From Dehalococcoidia bacterium (lineage in GTDB: Bacteria > Chloroflexota > Dehalococcoidia > DSTF01 > JACRBR01), in assembly GCA_021731085.1 (NCBI GenBank), contig JAKFYB010000006.1, positions 1 through 64,000 on the forward strand: 64,000 nucleotides of DNA, in the 5' to 3' direction. Below the pieces are notes generated by a model that saw nothing but the letters and a program-made list of their open reading frames with translations, made no database searches and was not told the origin of the DNA. This document shows positions 18,368 to 26,423 of the stretch, in pieces. The translations under genes and the position numbers were made by a program. Each line of letters begins with the position of its first letter. Positions within the stretch are counted from its first letter, which is position 1.

Positions 18368-20118
18368 AGGAATTCCTGATTCGCTGCGATCGCGCGCTCG
18401 TCTCTCCCAAGACGTTGAAGCAGTTTGGGTCCAACGTTCGAGAGATCAGCCATCGTGGCGAATCTCCACAGCTCAACATCAGCGTTCGCACTCCAGTGGT
18501 GGGGTTCGACAACATCTCAGGACGAGCCGCCGACCTTGTGCTCATTGCAGCATACGCCTTCGCCGCCGATCAAGAAGTCAGCCGGGGCGGAGACGCCGAC
18601 GTCTATGGTTCGCGATGGTCGCGATCCTTCCGGATGGCGTTGCCCGTTGCAGATGCCGACTTCTGGAATCAGCCAGGCGTCAACACTGCGCTTTGTTCAG
18701 TGCTTCAATTCGCTTCGGACGACCAGTGGTCGTTTGACTTCCTCGACGGAAGAAAGCAGACGGACCACGGCCCACTGCATCTTCAACTTGACCCAACCCA
18801 GACTCTCGGCTCTCCGGACCTCATTGCACTGATGTCCGGAGGCCTCGACAGCCTCGGTTCCGTCATCGAGCAGGTCACCAAGTTTGGTCGAAGGCCGGCG
18901 ATCGTTGGGCACTCGCAGAACTTCCACATCGAGAAGCGTCAGGCATCGCTTTGCCGAGAGTTGAGGCGCCGCATACCCGACGTCCCCTTTCCTGTCGTAA
19001 GCGCCGCGGTTCATCGGTGGAAGTCAGATGCACCAGAGACCACACAGCGTACGCGGTCGTTCTTGTATGCGTGCCTTGCGGTGGCGGTCGGCGCATCGCT
19101 ACAGATCGACGACATCCATCTCGCCGACAACGGGCCCGTCAGCGTGAATCTACCGATCAGTGACCAGATCCTTGGTGCGATGGCGACGCGGTCTACTCAT
19201 CCTCGTTTCTTACGCCTGCTCAACGCGCTGCTCGAACTCACGTTCCCGAAAGGCCCGCGTGTCTCAAACCCGGTGCTCCATCGAACGCGCACCAGCGTGC
19301 TCGGGCTGATCGCCGATGCCGGACTTGCCGAATTACTGCCTCTGACGAACTCCTGCGCCCACCAGCGCAACCGTACACGAGCACAGCCGTACTGCGGCCT
19401 GTGCTCGCAGTGCATCGACCGACGCTTCGCTGTACTTGCTGCAGGTCTTGAGGAATTCGACCCGCCGGAGCGGTACGAAAAGGATGTGTTCATAGATCCG
19501 TTGATAGCCACGAACCATCGCACGCTAGCTCTCGGTTTTTATCAGACGGCGCTCCGCATACGCGCCCTTTCTGATGACGAGATGTGGAACGCCTTTCCCC
19601 TCGCAGAGTTAATTGATCCGAGGGGGCTAGACCAACGCGCCGAAGCGAACCTGCTGACGGAGATGTTACGCAGTCAGTCCACCGCCATTCTCGAAGCCAT
19701 GGAACGCGTGATTCAGGGTCGCGCTTTGGATCTAACCATGAGTGGATTGAGTCCCGACTGCTTGGTCGCGCTCGTCGCCTCCCAAGCGAATATCGGAGCC
19801 AGAGACCAGGCCAGACGCCCAGCTGGCTCATTCCTGCACTCGGCCGACTATCGTTCGATTACGTTTGGCCAGAGCCAGTACGCACTCAGAGAAGGTCCAG
19901 CCCTGGCCGTGTCCCTACTCCATGCGGCTGCAAACAACGGAACGCCAGATGTGCCATGGCGCCAGTTACAGGCTCTCCTAAACGAACAGGAATTTGGAGC
20001 AAGGAGCATGGGTGAACTCTTCCGATCCGTGCCGGACTGGAAGACGCTGGTCGGCCAACGTAGTCGCGGAAGCTATCGACTGAACTTCCCAGAATCGGCT
20101 GCGGGCGAATTGCGCTGA
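18364..20118 (+). CDS. QueC-like PP-loop enzyme (QatC/Cap9-type), probable anti-phage component
   Basis: The 584-aa protein carries the PP-loop pyrophosphatase motif SGGLDS (S158-S163) and, further on, NGPVSVNLPISDQ, which I associate with QueC-like proteins of defence systems. A four-cysteine zinc site follows (C331, C344, C347, C350; spacing C-x12-C-x2-C-x2-C), close to the C-x8-C-x2-C-x2-C of QueC. QueC makes 7-cyano-7-deazaguanine (preQ0) with ATP. Related proteins in Qat and type IV CBASS act in phage defence. It has about 155 extra N-terminal and 220 extra C-terminal residues relative to QueC, and no other queuosine genes are nearby, so a housekeeping role is unlikely. Confidence 0.82.
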   Translation: MKEFLIRCDRALVSPKTLKQFGSNVREISHRGESPQLNISVRTPVVGFDNISGRAADLVLIAAYAFAADQEVSRGGDADVYGSRWSRSFRMALPVADADFWNQPGVNTALCSVLQFASDDQWSFDFLDGRKQTDHGPLHLQLDPTQTLGSPDLIALMSGGLDSLGSVIEQVTKFGRRPAIVGHSQNFHIEKRQASLCRELRRRIPDVPFPVVSAAVHRWKSDAPETTQRTRSFLYACLAVAVGASLQIDDIHLADNGPVSVNLPISDQILGAMATRSTHPRFLRLLNALLELTFPKGPRVSNPVLHRTRTSVLGLIADAGLAELLPLTNSCAHQRNRTRAQPYCGLCSQCIDRRFAVLAAGLEEFDPPERYEKDVFIDPLIATNHRTLALGFYQTALRIRALSDDEMWNAFPLAELIDPRGLDQRAEANLLTEMLRSQSTAILEAMERVIQGRALDLTMSGLSPDCLVALVASQANIGARDQARRPAGSFLHSADYRSITFGQSQYALREGPALAVSLLHAAANNGTPDVPWRQLQALLNEQEFGARSMGELFRSVPDWKTLVGQRSRGSYRLNFPESAAGELR

Positions 20119-20171
20119 TCTTGCGTGCTCATTGCGCGCAACGCCCGCCTCGCTCGCTCTATCGTGCATTC

Positions 20172-20321
20172 GTGAGCGTAAAGCAACGACTTGATGTTCC
20201 AGCCAACTCTGAGCGTACATGTGACGCCGGCCAGCCTCGTCCCGAGGCGGTCGAACATCTGTGCCAGGAGTGGGCGGCGGTCGTCCGCGCGATCGTGCTG
20301 CGACGGGAGCAGGCCAAGTGA
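20172..20321 (+). CDS. Possible small protein upstream of the serine recombinase (49 aa)
   Basis: A GTG at 20172 opens a 49-codon frame ending KQ-rich helix EHLCQEWAAVVRAIVLRRE. Its TGA is 6 nt before the recombinase ATG, and AGTGAGG could serve as that gene's ribosome-binding site. Small ORFs of this kind often precede serine recombinases. There is no clear ribosome-binding site of its own, so coding status is uncertain. Confidence 0.4.
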   Translation: MSVKQRLDVPANSERTCDAGQPRPEAVEHLCQEWAAVVRAIVLRREQAK

Positions 20322-20326
20322 GGAAA

Positions 20327-21859
20327 ATGAAGGGCAGGAAGGTACTCGGCTATATCCGTGTCTCGGACGAGAGTCAGGTCGACGGACACTCACTCGATGC
20401 GCAACGTGCGGAGATCCAGCGCTGGTGCGAACGAAATGACTACGAGTTGGTCGGCGTCTACGCCGATGAAGGTGTGAGCGCTTACACCGACAAGCTGAGC
20501 AAGCGTCCGGAGTTCGCACGCCTGCTGACGGACGCTGAACGTGGCATCGGCGACGTCGTGGTCGTCCACACCCTGGATCGTTGGGCGCGCAACTCGGCCC
20601 TTCAAGCGGAATCGCTGAGGCGGCTCGGCGAGGCTCACGTCGGCTTTGCGTCTATCTCCGAGAACATCGACTTCACGACACCCGCCGGCAAGATGATCCT
20701 GACGACGCTTGGCGCTGCGCAGGAATTCTTCTCGGCACAGACGGGCGTCCACGTGCGCAAGAGTCATCGGCAGAAAGCCTCCACAGGTCTTCCAGTTGGA
20801 CCCGTGCCGTTTGGCTATCGGAAAGGGTCTGAAGGAATCCCGGTGAAGGAGCCTCGTGAGGCGGCCGCCGTGTGTACATGCTTTCAGAAGGCGCTCGCCC
20901 GGGAGTCGCGCGGCTCCATTGCTGCATGGCTGAACAGCGAGGGCTTTCGCACGCGCAAGGAGAGCAGGTTCACCGCCCACGCCGTAAAAGACATGCTTGG
21001 ATGCCGGTTTTATCTTGGCGTGGTTCGATGCCGGGACGATGAATTTGCAGCCAAGCATGAGGCCTTGATTGACTCGGAGACTTTCGACCAACTCCAGATT
21101 CTAAAGCGACATAACGGAGCACGCCGGTTGAACCTGCCCGCTGGCGTGCTGCAGGGCAGGGTAGGGTGCATCCGTTGCGGCAGGCCGCTTCATTCAGACC
21201 GCCAGCATCGCCAGGGCGCCCCCATGTACCGCGAGCGCCATGCCGGCGACTGTGACACCAACAACCATGCCTGCATGGCCGACGGGGTCGACGCGCAGGT
21301 GGGCGAGATCATTAGCGCGCTCACGATTCCCGCGGGGTGGGCCGAACGCATAGCCCATCTCGCTTCGAGGGGTGCCTCGAAGAGCGTCGACGCGACGAAG
21401 CTGAGCGCGAAGCGCGAGCGGATCAAGGAGTCTTACTATGAAGGAGAGATCTCGAAGACCGAGAAGGTCGCGCGCCTCCAAGAAGTTGATCAGCAGGTGC
21501 GCGAAGCTCAACCAGTGAACTGCGTGCGCGCCAGAGATGTGATCGCCCTTCTCGGTGACCTGTCCTCCACGTGGCGTGTAGCGACGAATGATGAACGGAC
21601 ACGGCTGGTGGCTCCGCTGATTGAGCGCGCTTTCATCGACGTTGAAACGCGCCGTCTGGCAGGGATCGTTCCAGCGCCGGGATTCGACTGGCTGCTGCGC
21701 GAGGTGCTGGATCAACAAGGCCGATCCGCATGCATGTTGCTCCCCGCGGAAGCTGCGAATCAGCCCAATTGGTGGACTTGGTGGAGACGGGGGAGAGTCG
21801 AACTCCCCGTCCAGGCAATAGGCGCCCTGAGTCTGCTACAGGCTTATCCCGACGGTTAG
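20327..21859 (+). CDS. Serine recombinase (resolvase/invertase family, large type)
   Basis: The chosen ATG at 20327 gives MKGRKVLGYIRVSDESQ, where the Ser of RVS is the catalytic nucleophile. The resolvase domain (about 1-145) is followed by a recombinase domain (about 160-260), a zinc-ribbon with CIRCGR and a later CD...C pair (about 285-330), and a coiled-coil stretch (about 365-410). It has 510 aa, the size of site-specific integrases of phages and mobile islands. Its last 27 codons are read from DNA that is the antisense of the tmRNA 3' end, so the gene runs into ssrA. This is the expected arrangement if the element inserted at the ssrA 3' end. Confidence 0.92.
   Translation: MKGRKVLGYIRVSDESQVDGHSLDAQRAEIQRWCERNDYELVGVYADEGVSAYTDKLSKRPEFARLLTDAERGIGDVVVVHTLDRWARNSALQAESLRRLGEAHVGFASISENIDFTTPAGKMILTTLGAAQEFFSAQTGVHVRKSHRQKASTGLPVGPVPFGYRKGSEGIPVKEPREAAAVCTCFQKALARESRGSIAAWLNSEGFRTRKESRFTAHAVKDMLGCRFYLGVVRCRDDEFAAKHEALIDSETFDQLQILKRHNGARRLNLPAGVLQGRVGCIRCGRPLHSDRQHRQGAPMYRERHAGDCDTNNHACMADGVDAQVGEIISALTIPAGWAERIAHLASRGASKSVDATKLSAKRERIKESYYEGEISKTEKVARLQEVDQQVREAQPVNCVRARDVIALLGDLSSTWRVATNDERTRLVAPLIERAFIDVETRRLAGIVPAPGFDWLLREVLDQQGRSACMLLPAEAANQPNWWTWWRRGRVELPVQAIGALSLLQAYPDG
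21770..21800. other. Probable attachment-site region at the 3' end of ssrA
   Basis: The island's serine recombinase gene crosses the ssrA 3' terminus. Around the CCA end the plus strand shows a small tandem repeat, TTGGTGGAC then TTGGTGGAG. A second copy of the ssrA end, expected at the far border, was not found within the window, so the exact core is not defined. Confidence 0.4.
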
Positions 21860-22131
21860 GTCTCGCTCCGTACGTCCGCCGCGGGCCCGTGCGTACGTTG
21901 CCAGCCAGTGTTCTTGAGCACCCGTTACCGGCATCGCGGGTGCAGCACCCCGGCTGTTCGTCGCTCATTCCCGGCCCGCCAGGGTGAGGCCGGGATGAAC
22001 GTCACTGTTTTTTAGGCAGCGAGGGCGAGTTGTCGTTCGCCATGTAGGTTTTGGCCACGTATTAAGGAGGTAGCAGCCATCCTCCGCCTGCAACTCAGAT
22101 CCGTCGATCCCTGTCGAGCCCCTTCGTCCCC
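21779..22131 (-). ncRNA. ssrA: tmRNA (transfer-messenger RNA)
   Basis: On the minus strand the 5' end GGGGACG pairs with GTCTCC before the encoded CCA (21779-21781), forming the tRNA-like acceptor stem. The T-arm GGGAGTTCGACTCTCCC is present. The 5' half carries CGACAGGGATCGACGG, typical of tmRNA. The tag frame is at 22012-22041: GGC-GAA-CGA-CAA-CTC-GCC-CTC-GCT-GCC-TAA, giving GERQLALAA. The length of 353 nt is normal. smpB lies immediately upstream on the same strand. The 3' end overlaps the terminal codons of the convergent serine recombinase. Confidence 0.93.
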
Positions 22132-22139
22132 ACAGATAC

Positions 22140-22162
22140 GACGACGGCATCGTCGTCCCTAC
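22140..22162. repeat. REP-like palindrome next to the ssrA 5' end
   Basis: GACGACG-GCAT-CGTCGTC followed by CCTAC. It shares the GTCCCTAC tail with the palindromes at 61949 and 62036. It lies 9 nt upstream of the tmRNA 5' end and may form a hairpin in the precursor. Confidence 0.4.
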
Positions 22163-22217
22163 ATGGTATCAGGCAAGGGTGTGGTGGCGAGTTGCGGCAG
22201 TTAGGAGGGCGGTCCGC

Positions 22218-22676
22218 CTACCGGTTCCGCTCGCGAAGCGCTCGCTGCACGTCGCGCTGAGCGTCGCGGGCGGCAATGACCTGGCGTTTGTCGTACTGCT
22301 TGCGACCCTTGCCGAGGCCGAGCTCGATCTTAGCCATCCCGTCCTTCAAGTACATGCCGAGCGGCACGATGGAGAGCCCCTTTTCGGTGGTCGCTCGTTG
22401 CCAGGCGCGCAGCTGCTTCTTGTGCAGTAGGAGCTTTCGCGTGCGGGTGGGTTCGTGATTCTGGTAACTGCCGGAGGCGTACTCCGCGATGTGCGCACCG
22501 ACGAGCCACATTTCATCATGTTGAGGGCGCGCGTACGCCTCGCGGATGCTCGCGCCGTTCGTGCGGATCGATTTGATCTCGGTGCCGGTGAGGACGATGC
22601 CGACTTCCAACCGATCAACGATTTCGTAGTCGTGTAGGGCCTTCCGGTTGGAGGCTATCTGTTCGATCGTGGCCAC
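22218..22676 (-). CDS. smpB: SsrA-binding protein SmpB
   Basis: The 152-aa protein matches SmpB in length and pattern: N-terminal NRKALHDYEIVDRLEVGIVLTGTEIKSIR, a central GAHIAEY segment, and a basic tail ending in KGRKQYDKRQ and a run of Arg. SmpB binds tmRNA and delivers it to stalled ribosomes for trans-translation. ssrA lies 86 bp downstream on the same strand and the S41 protease gene ends 18 bp upstream, so protease, smpB and ssrA may share transcription. Confidence 0.95.
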   Translation of the reverse strand: MATIEQIASNRKALHDYEIVDRLEVGIVLTGTEIKSIRTNGASIREAYARPQHDEMWLVGAHIAEYASGSYQNHEPTRTRKLLLHKKQLRAWQRATTEKGLSIVPLGMYLKDGMAKIELGLGKGRKQYDKRQVIAARDAQRDVQRALRERNR

Positions 22677-22694
22677 TCGTGCGATGCCCTCGAC

Positions 22695-23999
22695 TTATCC
22701 GCCTGGTTGTGTCGCCGTCGCGACGGGTGTTTCAGCTACGGGTGTGCGTTCGGGTGTGAAGTTCGTACCGCGCAGGACATCCAATGCTTTCCAAAGCTGC
22801 ACATCGCGACGAGCATCGATGTCCTCGTCGCTGAGCTGAATGCTGACATCCGGGCGAATACCGACACCATCAATTAGCAGGCCATCGGGAGTGAGCCACT
22901 TTGCGACGCTCACGTACAACTGCCCACCATCTGACAGACTGTTGGACACGTTTACCGTTCCCTTACCGAATGTCTTCACACCAACAAGCTGTGCACGATC
23001 ATTCTCCTGCAGCGCCGCAGAAAGAACCTCCGATCCACTCGCACTGAACTCGTTTACGAGAATTACTACCGGAATATTCGTCGCGATTCCGCCGTCGCTG
23101 GAGCGATAGACCTCTTCCTCTCCATCGCGGCCGCGCTCTGTGAGCACGATTAACCCGCCGTCAAGGAACTCATCGGCAATCTCGACCGTCGTGCGGAGGA
23201 GGCCACCGGGATTGTTTCGCAGGTCGATGATGATGCCAGTTTTCCCGCTGTCGACGGCATCCTGGAGCGCCGCCTGCATCTCACCCTTGGACGGCTCGTT
23301 GAACTCGCGCAGGTAGATGTAGCCGATGTCGGTGATGATCTCGCCGGAGCCGTCTTCGAGAACGCCACCAGGCGGTACCGTGGTGACCGACTTCACGACG
23401 ATCTCCTCACGTTCGATGGTGAGGGTTTCTTCCTGACCATCGGCGTGGCGGATCTTCAGTTCAACCTCCGTACCGGAGGGACCGCGAATCTTCAGGACGG
23501 CCTTCTCTTGTGTCCAACCTTCCGTGGATTCACCGTCGACCGCAAGGATGACATCTCCGGACTGGAGCCCCGCGCGCTCTGCCGGCGTGTCTTCAATAGG
23601 GGACGTGATCACGATCTCGCCGTTCTGGGACGAGACAGTAGCGCCAATTCCTTCGAATGTTCCTGATGGCCCGACGCTCGTCGCGACGGTTGGGGCATCT
23701 ACATAGAAGGTTCCGCTATCGGGGAAGGTTTCGAGCATGCCGTTAATGGCGGACTCATATTGGGTCTGCCGGTCGACTAGATCCGGATCTACATAACGAT
23801 CATCCAGGATCGAGAAGATCTCGTTGAGGTTGGCGAAGTCCGTATCAAGCTCGGAAGGTGCATCGTCTCCTGACTCGACGTCGGCAGAGGAGTTGGCCTC
23901 GCCACTGTCACCGAACACGTACCCAAGAGCGAACACAAGGACTAACACGGCAACGCCAAGCAAGCCGAAGACGGCTCCCTGTGCGGCTTTCATCGGCAT
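22695..23999 (-). CDS. S41 family C-terminal processing peptidase (CtpA-like)
   Basis: This 434-aa protein starts with a membrane anchor (residues about 9-29), then an acidic linker. A PDZ domain follows (from about 112, FEGIGATVS, to about 190). The S41 core has the catalytic Ser in EFSASGSEVLSAAL and Lys in TFGKGTVN, with the GGLLR substrate-binding stretch before them. A Shine-Dalgarno AGAGGAG precedes the start. CtpA-type proteases degrade or mature exported proteins. The gene lies upstream of smpB. Confidence 0.93.
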   Translation of the reverse strand: MPMKAAQGAVFGLLGVAVLVLVFALGYVFGDSGEANSSADVESGDDAPSELDTDFANLNEIFSILDDRYVDPDLVDRQTQYESAINGMLETFPDSGTFYVDAPTVATSVGPSGTFEGIGATVSSQNGEIVITSPIEDTPAERAGLQSGDVILAVDGESTEGWTQEKAVLKIRGPSGTEVELKIRHADGQEETLTIEREEIVVKSVTTVPPGGVLEDGSGEIITDIGYIYLREFNEPSKGEMQAALQDAVDSGKTGIIIDLRNNPGGLLRTTVEIADEFLDGGLIVLTERGRDGEEEVYRSSDGGIATNIPVVILVNEFSASGSEVLSAALQENDRAQLVGVKTFGKGTVNVSNSLSDGGQLYVSVAKWLTPDGLLIDGVGIRPDVSIQLSDEDIDARRDVQLWKALDVLRGTNFTPERTPVAETPVATATQPGG

Positions 24000-24091
24000 G
24001 CGAAGGCTCCTCTGAACAGGGGATTGGTGTGGGCATATTTTCAGTGCAGTCTACCACCGTGCGGGCGAGCACCTGTTTCTGAATGGTGACC

Positions 24092-24892
24092 CTAGGCAAT
24101 TTCACGAAGACGCGGTGAACCCTTGCGCGCGGACTTGATCGCGTACAGGCGCCGGTCCGCGGACTCGAGCAACTCCCCTGGTAGCCGTGAGTCGTCCGGG
24201 CAGGTGGCTTGGCCGATTGACACGCCCACGCGAATGGTCTCCTCGCCGGGAGACATCGCATTCGAGTTTGCCACGGCCTCCTCAAGCTTTGCCGCGGTCA
24301 GGCGTGCTTCTACTGCATTGGTATTCGGAAGAATCACGGCAAACTCGTCGCCTCCATATCGCGCGCCAATGTCGCTGCTGCGTACATGTCGCGATACGAT
24401 CTGGCCGACGATACCGAGGTACTTATCGCCAACGATGTGGCCGTAGGTATCGTTGATCTGCTTGAAATTGTCCATGTCGAACAGCAGGATGGTCAGCGGC
24501 TGTCCGTAGCGGGTCGATCGGTCGATTTCATGCACAAGCTGTTCATGGAAGTACCTGTGGTTGTACAGGCCGGTGAGGACGTCTCGATAGGCCATTGTCC
24601 GCAGACGCTGGCTCAGTTCTTCGAGATGCGTTGAGTACAAGCGCTCGGTCTTGAGGTGAGCCGTGCGGGAGCGAACGGCGACAAGCAGTGCATAGGCAAC
24701 GCCGAACCCCAATGCCGCGAGTTCGAGGCTGACGAAGTAGTTACGAGACATAACTATTGGCCCAACGACAATCAATGCGGCGACGGCGCCGAGGAGAACG
24801 GCACCGGCCAGCCAAGTCAAGGCTCCTACCTGGGGCCGTCCACTAGGTGGTGTCCCTAAGCTATCGAGGATTGTGCGGTGCTGGGCGGCCAT
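24092..24892 (-). CDS. Membrane-anchored diguanylate cyclase (GGDEF)
   Basis: The ATG at 24892 is preferred over a further upstream TTG/ATG because it follows GGAAC and opens MAAQHRTIL. Two transmembrane segments (about residues 24-45 and 50-70) precede a helical linker. The GGDEF domain contains YGGDEFAV intact, so it should make cyclic di-GMP from two GTP. An RxxD inhibitory site (RSSD) lies exactly five residues before GGDEF, predicting product feedback. No EAL domain or sensor domain is seen. Confidence 0.92.
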   Translation of the reverse strand: MAAQHRTILDSLGTPPSGRPQVGALTWLAGAVLLGAVAALIVVGPIVMSRNYFVSLELAALGFGVAYALLVAVRSRTAHLKTERLYSTHLEELSQRLRTMAYRDVLTGLYNHRYFHEQLVHEIDRSTRYGQPLTILLFDMDNFKQINDTYGHIVGDKYLGIVGQIVSRHVRSSDIGARYGGDEFAVILPNTNAVEARLTAAKLEEAVANSNAMSPGEETIRVGVSIGQATCPDDSRLPGELLESADRRLYAIKSARKGSPRLREIA

Positions 24893-25125
24893 ATTCGTTC
24901 CATCGTCGGGCCGCCTGCATGGCTGGAGAATAGCCAGCCAGGAAGAGCCCGTTCGTTCACGAACGCGCCAGAAACGCACAGCCGACTAGACCAGATCACA
25001 ACGACTGGAATGTGGCGGCTGATAGAATCCGGCGCTCCTTCGATATCAGTATCGGGCCGGATCCGTCGCACCTTGAATTGGTGGAACTACATAACAGCTA
25101 TAGTGCGATCATTGACGCTGGAGGC

Positions 25126-25764
25126 TTATGACCGAGTTGGAGCGCTCTCCTTCGATGACCGCAGCACATCCATGACGGCGTTCAGTGGGCCCTGGTCATC
25201 GTCAACAGCCTGCTCCGTCCGGAAGATGTCGACGAGGGTCGTGTCAGGGGCCGTCCCGGTTTCGCTCGCCGTCGCTTCCGCGTCCAGGCGAGCGCTGGCC
25301 CGCCATCGTTCCAACATTGCGCCGGTCGAGGCCTGTAGGTCTTGGACATCGGACGTCGATCGCCTGGTGGTCCGAACCAGTGGCGTTGGACTCTTCTCCG
25401 AGGTGAAGACCGGTGCGACGACGGGGACTCCTACCTCATACGCCGGCGCCACGTCGCCAGGGTTCGTCCGCTTGAACCAGGAGCTGAGGCCGAAACCCTT
25501 CTTCCGCGAGGTGACGACCGGTGGCGCGGCCCATGTAACCCGCGGAGCGCGGTTCCTCAAGGTTTCGTCGTACTCCTCACGAAGCCGTGGCGTCCCTAGC
25601 ACGCCATAGGCGTCATTCAGGTCGTCGAGTGACTGGCGTGCGCGCGGATCCGTTATGGCGAGCGTCTGGAAGGACTTGGCGAGGTGCCAATACGCCTGGT
25701 CAACCATCGCGCCGTCCGCGAACGGCTGCAGGCCGAGGACTTCATAGAGTTCTTGCGATTCCAT
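25126..25764 (-). CDS. DnaJ (J-domain) protein
   Basis: The start ATG at 25764 gives MESQELYEVLGLQPFADG. The J domain covers residues about 3-65, but the HPD motif that stimulates DnaK ATPase is not present: the loop reads ITDPRAR, where H is missing. This suggests a degenerate J-like domain rather than an active co-chaperone. The rest (about 70-212) is low-complexity with Ser/Thr/Ala. A longer frame to 25914 exists but lacks a ribosome-binding site. Confidence 0.7.
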   Translation of the reverse strand: MESQELYEVLGLQPFADGAMVDQAYWHLAKSFQTLAITDPRARQSLDDLNDAYGVLGTPRLREEYDETLRNRAPRVTWAAPPVVTSRKKGFGLSSWFKRTNPGDVAPAYEVGVPVVAPVFTSEKSPTPLVRTTRRSTSDVQDLQASTGAMLERWRASARLDAEATASETGTAPDTTLVDIFRTEQAVDDDQGPLNAVMDVLRSSKESAPTRS

Positions 25765-25984
25765 CTGATCACCCCTGTTTGGCAGCAAAGCGTTGCCTTC
25801 TCGTTCATCAGTAGAAACGCGCCCGGATCGGCGGCGTTTCGCTACCGGCGAACGCGAGTCAACTAGAACGCGAAGCTGCTCGTTTTCTGACTCCCCTATG
25901 CTCACCATCGGCACGGGCTCGCGGTTCTGATGCGCTCAACGCAATGGGCTGACGCCTGGTGCGTTATGGAAATAGAGGTGAGTG

Positions 25985-26197
25985 ATGACGATGCTCCTAT
26001 CTGATGTCCTACTAAGCCCGAATGGCAGACCGCTGCTCACCTGCGCTCGTTGCGCAGCGCCCTTGCGCGTGGAGGATCTCGTGGCGCAGAACCTCCGTCT
26101 CCCCGAACAGAGCGAGACCCGCGAGGACTACCTCGATGCCGAACTGCTCGACGACCTTGCTCACGTCGAATGCAACAAGGCGGCACGCTCCGCCTGA
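25985..26197 (+). CDS. Small protein with CxxC motif (70 aa)
   Basis: The ATG at 25985 follows GAGGTG. The protein has CARC near residue 20 and one further Cys near the C-terminus (VECNKAA), suggesting a partial zinc-binding knuckle. It sits just before the manganese riboswitch. The family is not recognised. Confidence 0.5.
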   Translation: MTMLLSDVLLSPNGRPLLTCARCAAPLRVEDLVAQNLRLPEQSETREDYLDAELLDDLAHVECNKAARSA

Positions 26198-26240
26198 TTG
26201 ACGTTTGACGCTGATGCATGATTCGCGTAGCGTTTCTTTG

Positions 26241-26373
26241 CCCAAAGGGGAGTAACTGGATCGCGATCTCGCGATCAGTCTGGATCGCCAAACCCGGCCG
26301 CAAGGCCCGGTCCGGACACCCGCTCGCGGGGACGGTGAGACCTTTGATGACATTTGTCATCAAGGTCTTTTTT
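26241..26373 (+). promoter_or_regulatory. yybP-ykoY manganese riboswitch with terminator platform
   Basis: The 5' motif CAAAGGGGAGTAA (26243-26255) and 3' motif GTGAGACCTTTG (to about 26346) match the conserved ends of the yybP-ykoY aptamer. They pair as P1 (CAAAGG with CCTTTG). A long hairpin (CTGGATCGCG...) and a GC-rich arm with GGCCGCAAGGCC and CCGGACACC lie between them. The CCTTTG strand is also the start of the terminator 5' arm (26339-26373), so ligand-bound aptamer and terminator exclude each other. This predicts that Mn2+ turns the downstream exchanger on. Confidence 0.85.
26339..26373 (+). terminator. Intrinsic terminator, expression platform of the Mn riboswitch
   Basis: GACCTTTGATGAC and GTCATCAAGGTC form a 12-bp stem with one bulged T and an ATTT loop, followed by TTTTTT. 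Its 5' arm overlaps the last conserved bases of the aptamer. Confidence 0.85.
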
Positions 26374-26423
26374 GTTGGAGGCCGCACCTGGACGCGCTAA
26401 GAAAGTGGCAGTGGCCCATCATC

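Noticed and set aside
22012-22050. tmRNA tag read as ANDNSPSLPKKQ
   Set aside because: It looked like a frameshifted ANDNYALAA tag, but the next frame gives a hydrophobic-ended GERQLALAA with a stop, the expected form.
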